Shown in pieces: positions 18,990 to 27,173 of a stretch of 39,044 nt of DNA. How positions within the stretch are numbered: position 1 is the stretch's first letter; the number at the start of each line of letters is the position of its first letter. The notes beneath the pieces were generated by a model. That model had not been told where the DNA came from, ran no database searches, and saw nothing but the letters and a program-made list of their open reading frames with translations. Position numbers and translations under genes: made by a program. This DNA comes from Myxococcales bacterium. GTDB taxonomy: Bacteria; Myxococcota; Kuafuiibacteriia; Kuafuiibacteriales; Kuafuiibacteriaceae. Where the stretch lies: assembly GCA_019634385.1 (NCBI GenBank), contig JAHQVK010000055.1, positions 1 to 39,044 of the forward strand. The letters run 5' to 3'.

Positions 18990-20996
18990 ATGTTAGTTTT
19001 TAACTCCCAGGACTATCTGGATTATACTATGAAGTATTTGCCTATATATACAAAATTTATAACAATTTCACTATCATTTCTCCTCACGACTTATACATTT
19101 TCTCATACGAGTTTTGCCGCAGACTGTAACGGAGTAAGTGAGTACCCTAATTGGACGGCCAGAGACTGGCCCGGAGGTGAAGATAATCATGCCAATGCCG
19201 GCGACCAGATGATCTATCAAGGGGTACTCTATCGGGCTAACTGGTATACAATGACCGTTCCTGGTAGCGATTCATCTTGGACTCGAATAGGAGCATGCGA
19301 CGGAACTACACCACCAGAGCCGGTGCCAGAACCAGAGCCGGTGCCAGAACCAGAGCCGGTGCCAGAACCAGAGCCGGTGCCAGAACCAGAGCCGGTGCCA
19401 GAACCAGAGCCGGTGCCAGAACCAGAGCCGGTGCCAGAGCCAGAACCAGAGCCAAACCAAGATCGAACTATCCAAATCCAAGAGAATGGCTCCGGCTTCT
19501 GCGGAGTTGATGGTTCGATCGATAGCAATCACAGCGGACACACCGGAGATGGCTTCGCTAATAGTAACAATGTGCGTGGTGCTGGCGTGACCTGGAGAAT
19601 TGCTGGTGACTCTGGGGCGTACACGTTCACATGGCGATTTGCCAACGGAGGTTCAATAAACCGAAGTGGAGACGTGAGTATCAACGGTGAGAGTGTTGCG
19701 AACGTCAACTTCACTGGCACCGGTGGTTGGACTACTTGGACAACAACTTCGGTTGAGCAAGATACCGGTGGAGGTACGATCAATATTCGCCTTGAGGCGA
19801 ACCAGGGGTCTGGCCTCGCGAACATCGACTATCTCGAAGTCACGGGGCCAGGGGTCTCTGCAGCCAGTAATTGTAGTGGTAACGAACCAGAGCCAGAGCC
19901 ACAACCAGAGCCACAACCAGAGCCACAACCAGAGCCACAACCAGAGCCACAACCAGAGCCACAACCAGAGCCACAACCAGAGCCACAACCAGGGGATGTT
20001 GTGGGCAATCCTAATGGTCATCGAGTGATTGTTTCGTCCGACTTTCCTCCCGTTAATGTTTGTAACATTATGGGTGGATGTAGTTGCCCGGCTGCGCGCT
20101 GCAGCGATCCGGATGATGTTCAGTCTATGGTTCGTTTTCTTCTATATAGCAATGAACTACAAGTTGAGGCCCTGATTGCAGCAGCCGGCACATATGTGAT
20201 GGCTGCAAATAAACAAAATATCTTCGATATCCTCGATCTATATGACCGGGTAGATGAAAACTTGCGTACCCATGATCCATTGTATCCGACAGCTGATGAA
20301 CTGAAAGGGATAACCGTTGAGGGCAGGGGTCGCAACAACGGCGTGAATATATCTTGGGGATGCAACGCGCAGCCAGCTTCGGATATTATTGGCTCGGGCA
20401 GAGATAGCGAGGCCTCAAATGCAATTATTGACATTGTTGATCGACCCGATCCACGTCCAGTGTATGTGAGCGTTTGGGGGGGGCCGCGAGAGATTGCACA
20501 GGCGATCTGGAGAGTGCAACAAACCCGTTCCCAGAGCGAGCTAAACGCATTCATAAGTAAGCTTCGTATCTTTCTTATTGCATGTCAGGATGCCACCCAC
20601 AACTGGTTAATGAACAACTTCCCGAACCTCTTTATCGTTGAATCTAGAAGTGCATATGCTGGATTCTTCTGTCGAGGGCAAAGCAACTGCAACGAAAACT
20701 GGGTGGAACAGAACATTCGCAACGGACATGGTCCTCTGGGGGCCGCGTATCCTCCAGCCGGCTCAGCTGTTCGCGGGGTGATGGAGGGGGATTCGCCATC
20801 GTTTATGCATCTTATCAGTGCTCGCCGAGGTTACAATGATCCCGAGAACCCCGCTAGTTCGAGGAGCTGGGGTGGAACCTATCAGAGAAAAGGCAACACT
20901 AACCATTGGGTCAATGGTAATGGTTCAAGTATCTCATCAGGTCTTGGTGAGATGCAAAGAGAGTTTATGGAGCGTGCTGACTGGATGGTTCGTTAA
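18990..20996 (+). CDS. Secreted Sde182-like (DUF1593) protein with two carbohydrate-binding modules
   Basis: 668 aa, modular and secreted. A signal peptide ends near TSFAADC. A CBM5/12-like chitin/cellulose-binding module follows (about residues 47-103: [31 protein letters not shown]). Next come a PEPVPE linker (about 109-154), a CBM6/35-like beta-sandwich (about 160-290, [17 protein letters not shown] to NIDYLEVTG), a second PEPQ linker and a C-terminal Sde182 nucleoside-hydrolase-like domain. The last shows [44 protein letters not shown] and GNTNHWV. The separate C-terminal domain of classical Sde182 is not seen. Start 18990 has AGGGGT upstream; ATG 19029 would give a more typical signal peptide. 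Likely polysaccharide degradation or binding outside the cell. Confidence 0.88.
   Translation: MLVFNSQDYLDYTMKYLPIYTKFITISLSFLLTTYTFSHTSFAADCNGVSEYPNWTARDWPGGEDNHANAGDQMIYQGVLYRANWYTMTVPGSDSSWTRIGACDGTTPPEPVPEPEPVPEPEPVPEPEPVPEPEPVPEPEPVPEPEPVPEPEPEPNQDRTIQIQENGSGFCGVDGSIDSNHSGHTGDGFANSNNVRGAGVTWRIAGDSGAYTFTWRFANGGSINRSGDVSINGESVANVNFTGTGGWTTWTTTSVEQDTGGGTINIRLEANQGSGLANIDYLEVTGPGVSAASNCSGNEPEPEPQPEPQPEPQPEPQPEPQPEPQPEPQPEPQPGDVVGNPNGHRVIVSSDFPPVNVCNIMGGCSCPAARCSDPDDVQSMVRFLLYSNELQVEALIAAAGTYVMAANKQNIFDILDLYDRVDENLRTHDPLYPTADELKGITVEGRGRNNGVNISWGCNAQPASDIIGSGRDSEASNAIIDIVDRPDPRPVYVSVWGGPREIAQAIWRVQQTRSQSELNAFISKLRIFLIACQDATHNWLMNNFPNLFIVESRSAYAGFFCRGQSNCNENWVEQNIRNGHGPLGAAYPPAGSAVRGVMEGDSPSFMHLISARRGYNDPENPASSRSWGGTYQRKGNTNHWVNGNGSSISSGLGEMQREFMERADWMVR
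19314..19453 (+). repeat. 18-bp tandem repeat encoding PEPVPE linker
   Basis: About seven near-identical units of GAGCCGGTGCCAGAACCA, in frame, between the first and second binding modules of the Sde182-like protein. The near identity of the units at DNA level points to recent expansion by slippage or unequal crossing over. Confidence 0.93.
19885..19992 (+). repeat. 12-bp tandem repeat encoding PEPQ linker
   Basis: About eight to nine units of CAGAGCCACAAC, in frame, between the CBM6/35-like module and the DUF1593 domain. It is a different unit from the linker at 19314, so the two linkers expanded independently. The long antisense frames here, with Leu-Trp repeats, are artefacts. Confidence 0.93.
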
Positions 20997-21022
20997 GCGT
21001 TAAATAGATAGTAGTAAGTTGT

Positions 21023-21050
21023 CTGCCAATAGGTTTGAGCCTATTGGCAG
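21023..21050 (+). terminator. Hairpin downstream of the Sde182-like gene
   Basis: CTGCCAATAGG and CCTATTGGCAG form a perfect 11-bp stem around TTTGAG, 27 nt after the stop codon. It is followed by AACCTTCT, so there is no clean U-tract. The position and stem strength favour a terminator or 3'-end stabiliser. Confidence 0.6.
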
Positions 21051-21298
21051 AACCTTCTGTGGGAAAACGATGGCGTAGTGATGCCACTTGAAGAGATACC
21101 CAGAATTTCACTCTGCCTTCGAGTCCGAACATTGAGTCATACGCGGTACTTCACGAAAGTTCTACGCCGAAGCTAACGATAGGGCTTCATCAAACGACTA
21201 TTTCGTAAACGGTTATATCCGAAAAGTTGGAGTAGTGTTGCCCCGTATCTGCTGTGAAGAGACTACTGAGCGTCAAAGCAAAAAACTTGGAGTGGCTT

Positions 21299-21410
21299 TA
21301 CAGCAGAAATCCCTTGGGTTGAACCCAAGTTCCTGCTTCTACGCCGAGCTATGCCCCGCTGCGCGACCCCTTGTTGATTCTTACAGAATCAACAAGGGGT
21401 CTTTGATGTA
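21299..21410 (+). repeat. Family 1 cloverleaf repeat, copy 4
   Basis: 112 bp from TACAGCAGAAATCCC to GGTCTTTGATGTA. The third arm is a perfect 17-bp stem GACCCCTTGTTGATTCT-TAC-AGAATCAACAAGGGGTC. Compared with copy 2 both sides of this arm changed together, which preserves pairing. The middle arm is partly decayed (GCCGAGCTATGCCCCGC). Family 2 copy B starts 8 nt later. Confidence 0.88.
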
Positions 21411-21418
21411 CTTCGTAT

Positions 21419-21599
21419 TTAGCAGCTGGTTGATTTGGCGATGTGTGTAGCTATCGAGCCAGGCTTTTCGTGAAACGTTCTGACGACGAGGGTAGCGTAC
21501 CTGGCGGTACGTTACCGATGAGAGACTTCTAGTTGTCAGAACCTTTCAAGGAAAGACCGGCCGATAGATGCATGCGGGGCTAGATCAACCGGCTGTTAG
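21419..21599 (-). repeat. 181-bp inverted-end element, copy B (family 2)
   Basis: Exactly 181 bp, from TTAGCAGCTGGTTGAT to ATCAACCGGCTGTTAG, the reverse complement of copy A with scattered differences. It ends 9 nt before the stop codon of the prolyl oligopeptidase gene, which is read towards it. CGTACC-TGGC-GGTACG forms the central hairpin. Confidence 0.88.
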
Positions 21600-21608
21600 G
21601 GTAGGGGA

Positions 21609-23852
21609 CTATTGAGCGTCGGGGTCGAAGTTTTTGGGGAGTTTCATGTCCAGGGCCCGAATCAAAAATGTAAAGCGGTCGGTTGCTTCGTCGATGAGTT
21701 TAGAGGTAGGCTTGCCCGCGCCGTGCCCGGCCCGGGTCTCGATCCTGATGAGCATAGGCGCTGTTCCGCGATGGACGTGTTGCAATTCGGCTAAGAACTT
21801 ATAGCTATGTCCGGGGACCACGCGGTCGTCATGGTCTCCTGTAGTAACAAGAGTGGCTGGGTATGTCTCCTTACGGAGATTGTGCAGTGGCGAGTAAGCC
21901 AGGAGCGTCTTGAACTGCTCTGGGTCATCGGAACTGCCGTAGTCGTCGACCCACGCCCAGCCGATGGTGAAGCGGTGAAAGCGGAGCATGTCCATGACCC
22001 CCACAGCGGGCAAGGCGGCGCCAAAGAGTTCTGGTCGCTGGGTCATGCACGCACCCACCAAGAGCCCCCCGTTCGAGCCGCCGGCGATCGCCAGCTTGTT
22101 GCTATTGGTGTAGCCGTTTTTGATGAGCCATTCGCTGGCTGCGATGAAGTCGTCGAAGACGTTTTGCTTGTTATCCAAGCGCCCCGCATCGTGCCACGCC
22201 TTTCCGTACTCGCCTCCGCCTCGCAGATTAGGGATGGCAATTAAGCCGCCCATGTCCATCCATACCAGATGGGGCACATGGAAGGATGGCGTGAGAGAGA
22301 TGTTGAAGCCCCCGTAGCCGTATAGATACGTTGGGTTGTCTCCCGTGGTCTCCAGTCCCTTCTTATGGGCCAAGAACATAGGAATCCGAGTTCCGTCTTT
22401 ACTGGGATAGAACACCTGTTTGACTTCGTAGGCTTCAGACTGGAAGCCTACCGTCGGTTTCCACATCAAAGAGCTAGTTCCCTGCGACACGTCAAAGCGG
22501 TATACGGCCCCCGGTTCGTTGAACGTTACGAACGTATAGTATGTTTCGCTATCATTCGGTTCACCACCGAATCCGAAAGCAGTGCCGATACCGGGTAGGT
22601 TGACGTTCCTAACTAGGCTTCCGTTGAGTTCATGGACCCGAACGTCGGAGTGGGCGTCCTTGAGGTAGGAAAGAACCAAACGTCCCCCGATCCAAGATGC
22701 TTCGTTCAAGGTGTTTTGGGTCTCAGGTACCACTTGGATCCAGTGGTCGGGATGGGGTTTATCGAGATCGATGGCGATGACTCGGCCCATAGGAGCCTGG
22801 TTTGTAGTCTTGAACCAGAAGCGGGATCCCTGGTTGCCGATGAGGGTGTACTCGTCCTTAAACTCGCTAATGAGTGCCTCGAGGTGGGCTCTCTTCTGTT
22901 GCAGGTCTTTGACCAAGACCTGATTTCGGTGGTCGGTACCCATAGTGGTCGACACCACGAGGTAGCGCCCGTCTTTGGTCACACTGGGGTAGAAGTTCCA
23001 CTTGGGTTCTCCCTGTCGCTCGTACACAAGTTCATCATCGTCCTGAATCGTGCTTAGCTTGTGAAAGTAGACTTTGGCATTTTCGTTCACACCCTCCAAT
23101 TCGTCGCCTGCCGTTGGCTCCGGGTAGCGAGCGTAGAAGAAGCCGCTCGCGTTCGCTGTCCAGCTTACACTAGACCACTTGGTCCAGCGGATATGGTCCG
23201 GCAGCTGTTTTTTGGTGGTTGTGTCCAGTACTCGCCACTCGGTCCAATCGGAGCCAGCCGAAGATAGACCGTAAGCCATGAGACGTCCGTCCTGGCTAAA
23301 GCTGATGCTCTTGAGAGCAATGGTGCCATCGTCGCTAAGAGTATTTGGGTCTAGTAGCACCTCTCCAGGGGTATCGGGAGCGTTAGCTACGTAGAGGATA
23401 TCCTGGTTCTGCAACCCGTCGTTGCGAAAAAAAAAGTAACGCTCACCCTTCTTTTTGGGCAGTCCCCGTCGTTCGAAGTTCCAGAGGGCCTCGAGGCGTT
23501 GACGGATCCATGTTCGCTCTACAACGGTGTCTAGCACTGAGCGCGTTAAGTCGTTTTGTGCATCGATCCAGGTACGTGTCTCCGGGGCGTCCAGGTCTTC
23601 GAGCCAACGGTAGGGATCTGCTACCTGGGTGCCGTGGTAGTTATCCACGATATTGGTTCGCCTAGCCTTAGGGTATATCAACGCTGTTTGCTCCGAAGCG
23701 GGGGATTTCGAGCTTGAAACCACGGAGCCCGCTACTCCGTTGGTGCCCAGCGGCTGCGAAGCAGCACATGCGACCATGAAAAGACCGGGAACCAGACCCG
23801 GTGATACGGTTTTGAGCGTTGTAATTCTGGCTTGTTCCCACCTGTTTTGCAC
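21609..23852 (-). CDS. S9-family prolyl oligopeptidase, putative lipoprotein
   Basis: 747-aa serine peptidase that cuts after proline in short peptides. It has an N-terminal S9A propeller (YRWLEDLDAPETRTWIDAQN at its start) and a C-terminal alpha/beta hydrolase. The catalytic serine is in GGSNGG (about Ser593), the aspartate in GDHDDRVVP (about 676) and the histidine in RAGHGAGK (about 710), so the triad is complete. The N-terminus GLVPGLFMVACAAS looks like a lipoprotein signal, placing the enzyme in the periplasm or outer membrane. The apparent start is a GTG at 23852 with only AGAAG upstream. It is monocistronic, flanked by family 2 copies B and C at both ends. Confidence 0.94.
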   Translation of the reverse strand: MQNRWEQARITTLKTVSPGLVPGLFMVACAASQPLGTNGVAGSVVSSSKSPASEQTALIYPKARRTNIVDNYHGTQVADPYRWLEDLDAPETRTWIDAQNDLTRSVLDTVVERTWIRQRLEALWNFERRGLPKKKGERYFFFRNDGLQNQDILYVANAPDTPGEVLLDPNTLSDDGTIALKSISFSQDGRLMAYGLSSAGSDWTEWRVLDTTTKKQLPDHIRWTKWSSVSWTANASGFFYARYPEPTAGDELEGVNENAKVYFHKLSTIQDDDELVYERQGEPKWNFYPSVTKDGRYLVVSTTMGTDHRNQVLVKDLQQKRAHLEALISEFKDEYTLIGNQGSRFWFKTTNQAPMGRVIAIDLDKPHPDHWIQVVPETQNTLNEASWIGGRLVLSYLKDAHSDVRVHELNGSLVRNVNLPGIGTAFGFGGEPNDSETYYTFVTFNEPGAVYRFDVSQGTSSLMWKPTVGFQSEAYEVKQVFYPSKDGTRIPMFLAHKKGLETTGDNPTYLYGYGGFNISLTPSFHVPHLVWMDMGGLIAIPNLRGGGEYGKAWHDAGRLDNKQNVFDDFIAASEWLIKNGYTNSNKLAIAGGSNGGLLVGACMTQRPELFGAALPAVGVMDMLRFHRFTIGWAWVDDYGSSDDPEQFKTLLAYSPLHNLRKETYPATLVTTGDHDDRVVPGHSYKFLAELQHVHRGTAPMLIRIETRAGHGAGKPTSKLIDEATDRFTFLIRALDMKLPKNFDPDAQ

Positions 23853-24033
23853 TTGAGAATCTTCTAATCATAAAAGGGTAGAGTGACAAACTTACGCTGC
23901 CTTCGGCACCTTTTGAGGGCTTTGGAGTTCTCGCTGACTCTAGTCAGTCTCATTTAACCTATGTGCTGGTGACAGTCCAACCCGGTGCCTCACCATAGGC
24001 TCGCGTCGACGGTAAAGATACGCTCCGGTTGAA

Positions 24034-24214
24034 CTAGCAGCCCGCTGATTTAGCCATGTGTGTAGCTATCGAGCCAGGCTTTTCGAGAAACGCTCTGACG
24101 ACGAGGCGAGCGTACCTGGCGGTACGTGACCGAGGAGAGACTTCTAGTTGTCAGGACCTTTCACAGAAAGACCGACCGATAGATGCGTGCAGGGCTAGAT
24201 CAACAGGCTACTAG
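24034..24214 (-). repeat. 181-bp inverted-end element, copy C (family 2)
   Basis: 181 bp, CTAGCAGCCCGCTGAT to ATCAACAGGCTACTAG, same orientation as copy B and strongly similar along its length. It lies between the start of the prolyl oligopeptidase gene and the 3' end of the J-domain gene. The rest of this 421-nt spacer (23853-24033, 24215-24274) shows no gene. Confidence 0.9.
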
Positions 24215-24274
24215 CTAATGGGACTCACCTAAAAGTATGCCAAATATTGAATTGGGTAGTTTTGCCAGTACTGG

Positions 24275-25978
24275 TCAAGGATCTTGTTGAGTTTGCTCTA
24301 GGTAGTTGATTTCGGATTGAACACTCGTAAGATGGGGGTTGAGAGCTAGTGCCTTTCGGTAGAAATGAAGGGCGTGAGTAGTCTTTTTCGCTACCTGATA
24401 TAGTTGACCGAGATAGCTACATCCTCGAGCAACGTCTCCGTGGGTCTCCATGATTTCGCGGATCATGCGGATGGTATCTCCGATCGTCGGCTCACTATGG
24501 TTGTGTTGTCTTGATTCCAAGTACTCCAGATAGATACGACTCAGTTCAAGTTCGTGACTTTCGGCTGAGACCATTAACCCTTTGTGAATATGTTCCAAAG
24601 CTTCGCCATATTGGCCCACGCTAGCTAGGTGGTCGGCCTTTTTTAGACGGCTCTCTACTGGGGTGAAGGTATCCATATCAATACGGTACCGGTGGGTGGT
24701 CCGAGTTGGGTCGTGCTTATGCTCTCTAAGGTAGGCGGCCCGTTTGGTTGCAGTGTCAAATTCTTGATAAGATTCTCGCAAGTACCCAAAAAGTTTTTTC
24801 TTTATCGTGCGTAGAGATTCCGCGCCGTGTTCACGTACGGTGTCGGGATGAAAGCGTTTGGCCAATGCGGTGTAGCTGTCGAGAACCTCTTCATCGGTGG
24901 CTAGGGTACGGACGCCAAAGAGTGCGAAGAGGTCTTTCTGTTGAAGATCGGCCCATTCTTGGACCAAAGCTTTGGCTGCTGCCTCTTCGGTTGCGAGTTG
25001 AGCATCGGCGCCAAAGATCACCAGACCGGATTCGAAGGCAAAGAAAATGGTCCGAAGAACGTCGCGATTGCGTTCTTCGTTGCCACCAAATCGATCGATA
25101 AGGTTGCTCAGGGTGAGTTTCCCGTCAATGGCTCGTAGAATGCGCAACTCACGAGGTTTGGGTTTGGCATCTTCCATGGTGAAACCTTCCATGGGAGATG
25201 CCACCAGCAGATGGTGTTTCTGACGACTGAAATGGGCCTCCAGTTGGCCGCGCTCGGTCGCCTCCCGGACGGCCTGTAACAGTGAACCAAAGCGATCGAA
25301 TCCAAGGGGGACAGAGGGAGGATCAATAGCAAGTGATGCAAAGTGTGCGTTAGTGAATTCGATCAACATGCACCGTCCCAGTGTGATCAGTGACCAGACG
25401 ATCACCTTTTCGAAGTATACATGGGGAGATAGTATACCGCTGGATACAATAGCGCTGCCTATATCACTCTCCATACTGTTGGCCACCTCTTCCGCTTTTT
25501 CTGCCTGAGAGGTAGGCACCAGTTTCTGTTTAACTAGCCATTGTATGAGGGACAACGATTCATCTTCCACGTCGACTGCTACAATTTTGCCGTCGCGGTA
25601 AGATAGTCTGATGGTACCTTCTTCCACTCGTTGAAGCTCTAGTACTCCATTGGAGCGCTTCAGAGCGTGGTGGAGAAGGACACTCAGTGTGGAACGATAG
25701 GGTCTCCTTTGCGTAAAGGATGAAGCGGTTCCGCTTGTTGGTGCGCGGACCGGTATATTTTCTGGCCAGGGATCCGCACCGTGGTTCAGTCTCTGAACTA
25801 CGGTGCGCAGGTGTTCGAGCAGAACTTGTTGTTGGGCGATGGGAACAAAAGTGGCGCCATCCAGGGAAACGGGAGTGTCCTCGTTGATGATGAGTGCATC
25901 CCAAAGTACCTCCAGCGTCCAGTGGGTCAAAGGGCCAATGGGGGTGCCACATCGATGACGAAGAAAGACCGTCTCCAC
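24275..25978 (-). CDS. GYF-like / DUF4388 (PATAN) / J-domain / TPR protein
   Basis: About 567 aa. A GYF_2-like segment opens the protein (GTPIGPLTHWTLEVLWDALI, SLDGATFVPIAQ). A DUF4388/PATAN-like domain follows (GVLELQRVEEGTIRLSYRDGKIVAVDVE), then a mixed region. A J-domain has the HPD triad at about residue 377 (DLFALFGVRTLATDEEVLDSY...KRFHPDTV). Tetratricopeptide-like helices end it (ADHLASVGQYGEALEHIHKGL, LGQLYQVAKKTTHALHFYRKALALNP). The J-domain implies it stimulates a DnaK-type Hsp70. The frame opens at TTG 26110, but GTG 25978 has GGAG 9 nt upstream and avoids overlap with the divergent gene; GTG 25984 is close. Such fusions are typical of Myxococcota; the function is unknown. Confidence 0.82.
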   Translation of the reverse strand: METVFLRHRCGTPIGPLTHWTLEVLWDALIINEDTPVSLDGATFVPIAQQQVLLEHLRTVVQRLNHGADPWPENIPVRAPTSGTASSFTQRRPYRSTLSVLLHHALKRSNGVLELQRVEEGTIRLSYRDGKIVAVDVEDESLSLIQWLVKQKLVPTSQAEKAEEVANSMESDIGSAIVSSGILSPHVYFEKVIVWSLITLGRCMLIEFTNAHFASLAIDPPSVPLGFDRFGSLLQAVREATERGQLEAHFSRQKHHLLVASPMEGFTMEDAKPKPRELRILRAIDGKLTLSNLIDRFGGNEERNRDVLRTIFFAFESGLVIFGADAQLATEEAAAKALVQEWADLQQKDLFALFGVRTLATDEEVLDSYTALAKRFHPDTVREHGAESLRTIKKKLFGYLRESYQEFDTATKRAAYLREHKHDPTRTTHRYRIDMDTFTPVESRLKKADHLASVGQYGEALEHIHKGLMVSAESHELELSRIYLEYLESRQHNHSEPTIGDTIRMIREIMETHGDVARGCSYLGQLYQVAKKTTHALHFYRKALALNPHLTSVQSEINYLEQTQQDP

Positions 25979-26041
25979 CGCCACATGCTCCGGTGTGCTC
26001 CTGTCATCGTCAATGCAGCTTATAAAGGGAATCGACGAGTG

Positions 26042-26920
26042 ATGATGTTTGAACCCCGCAAAAAAGCGTTTTTGCTGATTCCGTCGAGGGGAGCAGGTTG
26101 GTTCCGTCAACTGCTGTGTGCGTTTCTACGGGTTGGTCTCATTGGTGTTTTTCTCAGTCAGACGGTCTATGCGTCGGCATCCGAGGTGGAACGGGTTCAT
26201 TTCGTCCAGGAGAAGGATCATGCGAAGGTTAACTGGACCCTCGGCCGATTGGAAGCGACCGGAAGCGCTTCTCCCCGCACAGATCTGCCGGATATGGCTA
26301 AAATTCGAAAGGCTGCGGAGCAGGCGGCTCGGTCGGATGCGCTAGCGCATATGATGGGCGCACTCATGGATCTGCAGCTGACGGCGAAGCTATTGGGTCG
26401 GCGGCATCTGGTGAAACCAGAAGTGAGACTTCGGGTTGAGCGTATGCTCAAGCAGTGCGACACGGAAAGTACCCGGTACTACGCGGGTGGTGGGGTTGAT
26501 GTGGTGGTGGGTTGTATGTTTGCGGGGGGCCTGGCTGCGACCCTGTTACCAACAGTTTCCCGGGCAGTGTCAGGTAAAGGCGGTAAAAAAACGTATACCG
26601 GACTCATTGTAGACGCGACATCCGCGCGGATACGACCAGTGCTCGTGCCAACGATCCAATGGCGTGATGGTGAGGACATATGGGGGCCGGAGCTCGTTTC
26701 TGCTGAGGCTATTCGTCTGCGAGGTGGCGTCCGTTACGTAACGAGCATGGATCGAGCCCTTGCTCATGAAGCTGCAGGCGCGCAGCCGTTGGTTGTACAT
26801 TATACGCGTAAGACGAAGGCTGGCCACTGGCTCGTGACGAGTAAACACCGCGCCTCTTTAGCCACCACCGACCAATCTTTTCTACGAAATGGACGTATTG
26901 TGGTGGTGGTGTTGCCCTAA
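26042..26920 (+). CDS. Secreted LPP20-like protein
   Basis: 292 aa with a signal peptide (LLCAFLRVGLIGVFLSQTVYASA). The body resembles the LPP20 domain of Gram-negative envelope proteins: VNWTLGRLEATGSASPRTD, ARSDALAHMMGALMDLQL, then YTGLIVDATSARIRPVLVPTI and MDRALAHEAAGAQPLVV. The family occurs near flagellar or envelope genes, but its role is unclear. Starts ATG 26042 or 26045 lack a good Shine-Dalgarno, and a frame stays open far upstream inside the antisense J-domain gene. It is divergent from that gene with a 63-nt gap, so they may share a promoter region. Confidence 0.7.
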   Translation: MMFEPRKKAFLLIPSRGAGWFRQLLCAFLRVGLIGVFLSQTVYASASEVERVHFVQEKDHAKVNWTLGRLEATGSASPRTDLPDMAKIRKAAEQAARSDALAHMMGALMDLQLTAKLLGRRHLVKPEVRLRVERMLKQCDTESTRYYAGGGVDVVVGCMFAGGLAATLLPTVSRAVSGKGGKKTYTGLIVDATSARIRPVLVPTIQWRDGEDIWGPELVSAEAIRLRGGVRYVTSMDRALAHEAAGAQPLVVHYTRKTKAGHWLVTSKHRASLATTDQSFLRNGRIVVVVLP

Positions 26921-27173
26921 AACATGGGTGCTTAGGGGGGCAAAGAGGACCGTCAACTCCGGGGGAGAGAGGTTAATTTATTGAAATGATAAATATTAAT
27001 TGTGGCTCTACTTCGCTAGGTGACCGATTGTTTAACGTTGTGTGGAACTGAAGAACCTTATCATGACTGCTCAGTTTAGGAGGTCAGGCAGATACTGGTC
27101 ACTGATGAAGTCAACATTTCTGAGTGAGCAAACCGTGCGTTGATAGCGGAGGGCTGGTAGCGTAGTAAACTGC

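Noticed and set aside
19653-20021. Antisense frame with long Leu-Trp repeats, and similar frames at 19229-19541
   Set aside because: Mirror images of the PEPQ and PEPVPE coding repeats of the Sde182-like gene.
21807-22244. 145-codon plus-strand frame opposite the prolyl oligopeptidase
   Set aside because: Shadow of a well-supported full-length S9 peptidase with an intact catalytic triad.
17704-24214. CRISPR array from regularly recurring repeats
   Set aside because: Repeats are 113-181 bp, kilobases apart, in both orientations and without spacer arrangement or cas genes.
26985-27010. AT-rich stretch ATGATAAATATTAATTG before the kinase as a second Fur box
   Set aside because: Too few matches to the consensus, and the downstream genes are not iron-related.
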